Source: Candidatus Limivicinus faecipullorum
GTDB taxonomy: Bacteria > Bacillota > Clostridia > Oscillospirales > Oscillospiraceae
Length of the DNA stretch: 15,860 bases
Reading direction: 5' to 3'
NCBI GenBank assembly: GCA_018711755.1
Contig: DVHY01000051.1
Location: forward strand, 1 to 15,860
Shown here: piece by piece, positions 12,652-15,860 of the stretch
Layout of the letters: each line of letters begins with the position of its first letter
Position numbering within the stretch: the first letter of the stretch is position 1
The notes under the pieces: model-generated
What the model saw: the letters and a program-made list of their open reading frames with translations, nothing else
What the model was told of the DNA's origin: nothing
Database searches by the model: none
Made by a program: the position numbers and the translations under genes

Positions 12652-14182
12652 TGGCAGTATTACCTCCCAGTCTGGTCATCATCATGCCCACATCTCTCTT
12701 TTTGGCGCCCCGGCCGGGGACGATGCCGCTGACCTTGCCGCCGCAGAGCACCAGGATACGGTCTGCCAGTTCCAGCAGCACGTCCAGGTCCTCGCCCACG
12801 TAGATGACGGCCACGCCCGCCTTTTTCTGGCGGTTTATCAGGTCGTAGATGGTGTAGGAGGAATTGATGTCCAGGCCCCGGACGGCGTAGGCGGTGAGGA
12901 GCACCGTGGGGGCGGAAGCGATCTCCCGGCCCACCAGCACCTTCTGCACGTTGCCGCCGGAGAGCCGGCGCACGGGGGTGGAGATGCTGGGGGTGGAGAC
13001 CTCCAGGTCATGGACCACCTCCTGGGCCAGCCGCCTGGGGGACTTGCGGTCGGTGAAGAAGCCTCTGCCCCGGCGGAAGGAGCGGAGCATCATGTTGTCC
13101 GCCAGGTCCATGTTCCCCACCAGGCCCATGCCCAGCCGGTCCTCGGGCACGAAGGAGAGGCTCACGCCCATGTCTGCGATGGCCAGGGGGTCCTTGCCGA
13201 TGAGCTCTTCTTTTTCGCCGTTGTCCTCTATGTAGGAGATGCTGCCGCTCTCCACCGGCTGTAGCCCGGCGATGGACTCCAGCAGCTCCTTCTGGCCGCA
13301 GCCGGAGATGCCGGCGATGCCCAGTATCTCCCCGGAGTTGGCGGTGAAGCTCACGTCGTCCAGCTTGAGCACCCCGTCGATGCTGCGCACGGTGAGGTTT
13401 TTCACCTCTATGCGGGGCCTGGGGTCCACGGGCTCCGGCCGCTCTATGTTCAGGGAGACGGCGTGGCCCACCATCATGTTGGTCATCTCCTGGGCGTTGG
13501 TCTTTTTGGTGGGCATGTCCCCTATGAACTGGCCGTGGCGGAGTATGGCCACCCGGTCGGAGAGCTCCTCCACCTCGTGGAGCTTGTGGGTGATAATGAC
13601 GATGGCCTTGCCGTCGTTGCGCATGTTCCGCAAGACTGCAAAGAGCTTGTCCGTCTCCTGAGGGGTGAGCACGGCGGTGGGCTCGTCCAGGATGAGGATA
13701 TCCGCACCCCGGTAGAGGACCTTGATTATCTCCACCGTCTGCTTCTGGGACACGGACATGTCGTATATCTTCTGATGGGGGTCCACCTCAAAGCCGTAGG
13801 CATTGCAGATGCCCCTGATGCGCTCCGCCACCTTTTCCAGGTCCAGGCGGCCGGGCTCGCGGAGGCCCAGGACTATGTTCTCCGCCGCGCTGAGCACGTC
13901 CACCAGCTTGAAGTGCTGGTGTATCATGCCTATGCCCAGATCGAAGGCGTCCTTGGGGGAGCGTATGACCACTTCCCTGCCGTCGATGCTTATCTGCCCC
14001 TCGTCGGGGAAGTAGATGCCGGAGAGCATGTTCATCAAAGTGGTCTTGCCGCTGCCGTTTTCGCCCAGCAGGGCCAGTATCTCTCCCCGGTAGATATCCA
14101 GCCAAACCTTGTCGTTGGCTACCACCGGGCCGAAGGTCTTGGTGATGTTGCGCATCCTGACTGCGGGAGTCTTGTTGTCCAA
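12644..14182 (-). CDS. Nucleoside ABC transporter ATP-binding protein (tandem ABC domains, NupO-like)
   Basis: A 512-residue cytoplasmic ATPase with two ABC domains, like Bacillus YufO/NupO. Domain 1: Walker A GENGSGKT (40-47), Q-loop in MIHQHFKLVDVLSAAENI, signature SVSQKQ (143-148), Walker B ILILDEP (162-168), switch H199. Domain 2 is degenerate: GISGCGQKEL (291-300) replaces Walker A with Gln where the invariant Lys-Ser/Thr run begins, the signature LSGGN (408-412) is intact, and the Walker B region reads VLLTAYAVRGLD without the catalytic Asp-Glu. This asymmetry is normal for the family, so one hydrolytic site is expected. The TTG at 14182 is chosen because CAGGAG lies 8 bases upstream and the protein then starts MDNKTPAVRMRNITKTFG; the longer reading frame to 14368 crosses a stable hairpin and a probable promoter. 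Confidence 0.93.
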   Translation of the reverse strand: MDNKTPAVRMRNITKTFGPVVANDKVWLDIYRGEILALLGENGSGKTTLMNMLSGIYFPDEGQISIDGREVVIRSPKDAFDLGIGMIHQHFKLVDVLSAAENIVLGLREPGRLDLEKVAERIRGICNAYGFEVDPHQKIYDMSVSQKQTVEIIKVLYRGADILILDEPTAVLTPQETDKLFAVLRNMRNDGKAIVIITHKLHEVEELSDRVAILRHGQFIGDMPTKKTNAQEMTNMMVGHAVSLNIERPEPVDPRPRIEVKNLTVRSIDGVLKLDDVSFTANSGEILGIAGISGCGQKELLESIAGLQPVESGSISYIEDNGEKEELIGKDPLAIADMGVSLSFVPEDRLGMGLVGNMDLADNMMLRSFRRGRGFFTDRKSPRRLAQEVVHDLEVSTPSISTPVRRLSGGNVQKVLVGREIASAPTVLLTAYAVRGLDINSSYTIYDLINRQKKAGVAVIYVGEDLDVLLELADRILVLCGGKVSGIVPGRGAKKRDVGMMMTRLGGNTANE

Positions 14183-14227
14183 AGCCGTCACTCCTGTCGA
14201 ATAAAGTGGGATAAGGGGCCGTCTACA

Positions 14228-14256
14228 ATAATATAGTATGGGCGGCAAGCTGTAAA
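14228..14256 (-). promoter_or_regulatory. Probable internal promoter for the ATPase and permease genes
   Basis: On the minus strand TTTACA (plus 14251-14256) and TATTAT (plus 14228-14233) are spaced by 17 bases, each matching 5 of 6 consensus positions. Transcription would start near 14221, about 40 bases before the ATPase TTG. The -35 lies within the end of the neighbouring 22-bp hairpin. Confidence 0.55.
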
Positions 14257-14296
14257 GGGCAGCGCAGTGATTTTTCGCTGCGCTGCCCTTTGCAGC
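14249..14296 (-). terminator. Very stable 22-bp stem-loop between lipoprotein and ATPase genes (attenuating or mRNA-protecting)
   Basis: Positions 14249-14270 pair with 14275-14296 through 22 base pairs including two wobbles, with a 4-base loop. On the transcribed (minus) strand only TTT follows the stem core and the continuation is GC-rich, so it is a poor intrinsic terminator. It more likely slows polymerase or protects the lipoprotein mRNA from 3' decay. Confidence 0.6.
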
Positions 14297-14301
14297 CTGA
14301 G

Positions 14302-14361
14302 ATATGGGGCGAAAGCCCCTGGGGGCATGGAGCGCCGGTAAGGAATACCGGCGCCCCATAT
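14302..14361 (-). other. Possible three-way RNA junction after the lipoprotein gene
   Basis: ATATGGGG (14302-14309) pairs with CCCCATAT (14354-14361). Enclosed are GCCCC-TG-GGGGC (14315-14326) and an 8-bp CGCCGGTA/TACCGGCG hairpin with loop AGGAA (14333-14353). The fold begins 25 bases after the lipoprotein stop, next to the 22-bp stem. Confidence 0.5.
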
Positions 14362-14385
14362 ATTGCAAGTGCAGTTTGGTTCAGA

Positions 14386-15633
14386 TCAGAACTGGGTGTC
14401 CAGCAGGGTGATGCCGTCTATCTGGACGTCGAAGTAAGGAGCGGAGCGGAACTTGGACTCCATGAAAGCGCCGTTCTCAACGGCCTCGGTGTCGGGCTCA
14501 TAGTCGGGATCGGTGTCCACGTCGGCCATGTAGCTTTCAAGGGTCTCGCCGCCCACGGTGAAGGTGGAGATGTCGAAGACCTGGAGCTCGCCGGAGACCA
14601 GCTTGGCCTTGGCTTCCTCGATGGCCTCGGCGGTGCCCTCGGCGGCGACGGCCTCATTCACATCGGTGAGCAGGACGGAGTCGGTGGAGATGGTGCCGGT
14701 CCAGTCGGCGGGGATCTCCTCGCCGTTGAGGTAGGCGTTCACAACGAACTCATAGTAGGGAGCCCAGTTGATGCGGGAGGAGACGATGAAGGTGTTGGGG
14801 CAGGCGTCGATGGTGGAGCCGTTGTAGGAGACGTTGGGCACGCCGGCGGTCTCGCAGGCGGTGGGGGCGCCCATGGAGTCGGCGTGCTGGCTGATGAGCT
14901 TGCAGCCGTTGCTGATGAGCTTGTTGGCGCCTTCCTTCTCGGCGGTCTCATCGTACCAGGAGCCGGTGAAGGTCACTTCCATGGTGACGGAGGGGCAGAC
15001 GGACTTGGCGCCCAGGTAGAAGGAGGTGTAGCCGGAGATGACCTCGGCGTAGGTGTAAGCGCCCACATAGCCCATCTTGGCTTCCTCGGCGGTGAACTCG
15101 CCGGCCTCGATCATCTCGTTGAGCTTCATACCGGCGGCGATACCGGCCAGGTAGCGGCCCTCATAGATGGAGGCGAAGGCGTTGTGGTAGTTGTCAAGAC
15201 CCTCGGTGTGGGCCCGGGTACCGGTGGAGTGGCAGAAGATAACATCGGGGAATTCCTTGGCGGCCTGGATCATGAAATCCTCGTGGCCGAAGGAGTCGGC
15301 AAAGATTATGTCGCAGCCCTCGTCAGCCAGCTCGCAGGCGGCCTCATAGCACTCCTCGGACTCGGGGATGTTGGTACGGAAGATGTACTGATCCTCGGTG
15401 AGGCCCAGGTTGGCGCAGGCTTCCTTGGCGGCGTTGATGAAATTAAGGTCGTAGGTGGAGTTCTCGTCGTGGAGGAAGATGAAGCCGAGCTTCAGATCGG
15501 CCAGAGCGTTTTCCTCGGCGGGAGCTTCGGCGGCGTCCTCGGCGGCGTCCTCAGCGGGGGCCTCGGACTGGCCGCAGGCGCAGAGAGCAAACACCATGCA
15601 CAGAGCCATCAGCAGAGCAATGATCTTTTTCAT
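14386..15633 (-). CDS. BMP/PnrA-family nucleoside-binding lipoprotein of the ABC importer
   Basis: A 415-residue substrate-binding lipoprotein that captures nucleosides outside the membrane and hands them to the permease pair. The signal peptide (1-19) has Lys2-Lys3, a hydrophobic core and a lipobox L-C-A-C with C20 as lipidated residue. An Ala/Glu/Asp-rich tether follows (about 23-44). The BMP fold begins at LKLGFIFLHDENSTYDLNFINAAKEA and includes IIFADSFGHEDFMIQAAKEFPDV and MGYVGAYTYAEVISGYTSFYLGAKSV. GAGGAGAT precedes the ATG at 15633. It is the first gene of the operon, placed under a guanine-type riboswitch, which supports a purine nucleoside such as guanosine among its substrates. RNA structures behind it should let it be made in excess over the membrane subunits. 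Bases 15634-15720 of the leader hold no other gene. Confidence 0.93.
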   Translation of the reverse strand: MKKIIALLMALCMVFALCACGQSEAPAEDAAEDAAEAPAEENALADLKLGFIFLHDENSTYDLNFINAAKEACANLGLTEDQYIFRTNIPESEECYEAACELADEGCDIIFADSFGHEDFMIQAAKEFPDVIFCHSTGTRAHTEGLDNYHNAFASIYEGRYLAGIAAGMKLNEMIEAGEFTAEEAKMGYVGAYTYAEVISGYTSFYLGAKSVCPSVTMEVTFTGSWYDETAEKEGANKLISNGCKLISQHADSMGAPTACETAGVPNVSYNGSTIDACPNTFIVSSRINWAPYYEFVVNAYLNGEEIPADWTGTISTDSVLLTDVNEAVAAEGTAEAIEEAKAKLVSGELQVFDISTFTVGGETLESYMADVDTDPDYEPDTEAVENGAFMESKFRSAPYFDVQIDGITLLDTQF

Positions 15634-15720
15634 TCGTTGATCTCCTCAGAAATAAAAGATTTATCAAAACCGCACAGGCGGGATTGACCAGGGGAAAATC
15701 TGCCAGAAATTTACAGGCGG

Positions 15721-15768
15721 AAAAAACAAAGATGCATTGGTGCCAATGAGGTATTCGGTACCAATGCA
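15721..15768 (-). terminator. Riboswitch-controlled terminator before the BMP lipoprotein gene
   Basis: On the minus strand TGCATTGGT...CC pairs with GG...ACCAATGCA (plus 15757-15768 with 15733-15744; one A-C mismatch on the RNA strand). The T-rich stretch TCTTTGTTTTTT follows (plus 15721-15732). Its upstream arm carries GCATT, which can pair with AATGC of the riboswitch P1 3' strand, the usual antiterminator logic. Confidence 0.7.
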
Positions 15769-15803
15769 ATATCCGTAGGGGGACGAAGAAGCGTCCCGGA
15801 AAA

Positions 15804-15860
15804 GCATTCGATAGTCCGGTCATTTACGGCGTCCGGGTAGAAACTTCAAATCCATATCAT
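15804..15860 (-). promoter_or_regulatory. Purine (guanine-class) riboswitch aptamer, 5' end cut by window edge
   Basis: Read on the minus strand the conserved core is intact: loop L2 GATATGG (plus 15852-15858), J2/3 GTTTCTACC (15836-15844), loop L3 CGTAAATG (15821-15828) and J3/1 GACTAT (15811-15816), as in the Bacillus xpt-pbuX aptamer. The discriminating base is C (GACTAT, not GATTAT), which predicts guanine/hypoxanthine rather than adenine. The J2/3 U is kept, arguing against the 2'-deoxyguanosine variant. P3 (CCGGACG/TGACCGG) has one A-A mismatch. P1 5' strand, most of P2 5' and the promoter are outside the window. Confidence 0.92.

Noticed and set aside
10546..12732. 728-codon plus-strand open frame over the two permeases
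   Set aside because: Antisense shadow across the permease pair, with Gly/Asp/His-rich composition and no motif.
14290..15687. 465-codon plus-strand open frame opposite the BMP lipoprotein
   Set aside because: Gly/Val-rich antisense shadow. The minus strand has signal peptide, lipobox, BMP motifs and a good ribosome site.

Overview
The window is a GC-rich Firmicutes chromosome segment. It carries Shine-Dalgarno sites of the AGGAGG type, sigma-A promoters (TTGNNN-17-TATAAT), many U-tailed terminators, a purine riboswitch and frequent ATA isoleucine codons. Gene content (MsmX/UgpC-type ATPase, BMP-type nucleoside importer, PlsY, SdpI family, LysM-M14 peptidase) suggests an anaerobic gut-type Clostridia, perhaps Oscillospiraceae/Ruminococcaceae. 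That placement is inference; no phylogenetic marker was compared. No tRNA, rRNA, CRISPR array, transposase or phage gene was seen. The content is mostly core or housekeeping, and the unusual signals lie in the non-coding DNA.

Layout. 1-1083: the end of rpsT, its terminator, then a YegS/BmrU-type lipid kinase closed by a convergent terminator shared with a minus-strand SdpI-family membrane protein (1109-1486). 1564-3038: asnS with a perfect-spacing promoter. 3039-3555: no gene, but a roughly 265-bp hairpin-rich element with about 45-bp imperfect terminal inverted repeats, and two copies of an 18-bp GC palindrome. 3556-5508 (minus): plsY and a PG-binding/LysM/M14 peptidase. 5509-5927: a divergent control region with a large operator-like palindrome, a promoter and a long ugpC leader. 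5928-7109: ugpC/msmX. 7168-8846: a promoter, an attenuator-like leader and a uracil/xanthine permease. 8958-10335 (minus): a sigma factor and an overlapping membrane protein, probably its anti-sigma partner, behind an ECF-like promoter. 10471-15860 (minus): a four-gene nucleoside ABC importer headed by a guanine-type purine riboswitch cut by the right edge.

How the genes work together. The right part is purine/pyrimidine salvage: the riboswitch should shut off the BMP lipoprotein-ATPase-permease-permease importer when guanine is plentiful. Stable RNA structures and a probable internal promoter between the lipoprotein and ATPase genes would set a high lipoprotein:ATPase ratio. The uracil/xanthine permease has its own unidentified attenuator. 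UgpC has no permease nearby and probably energises several sugar importers encoded elsewhere. PlsY, the lipid kinase and the M14 peptidase belong to envelope lipid and peptidoglycan metabolism.

The best candidates for something undescribed are the uraA leader RNA (7311-7430), the TIR-bounded hairpin element (3141-3405), and the ugpC leader with its three TGTGCA-type half-sites.
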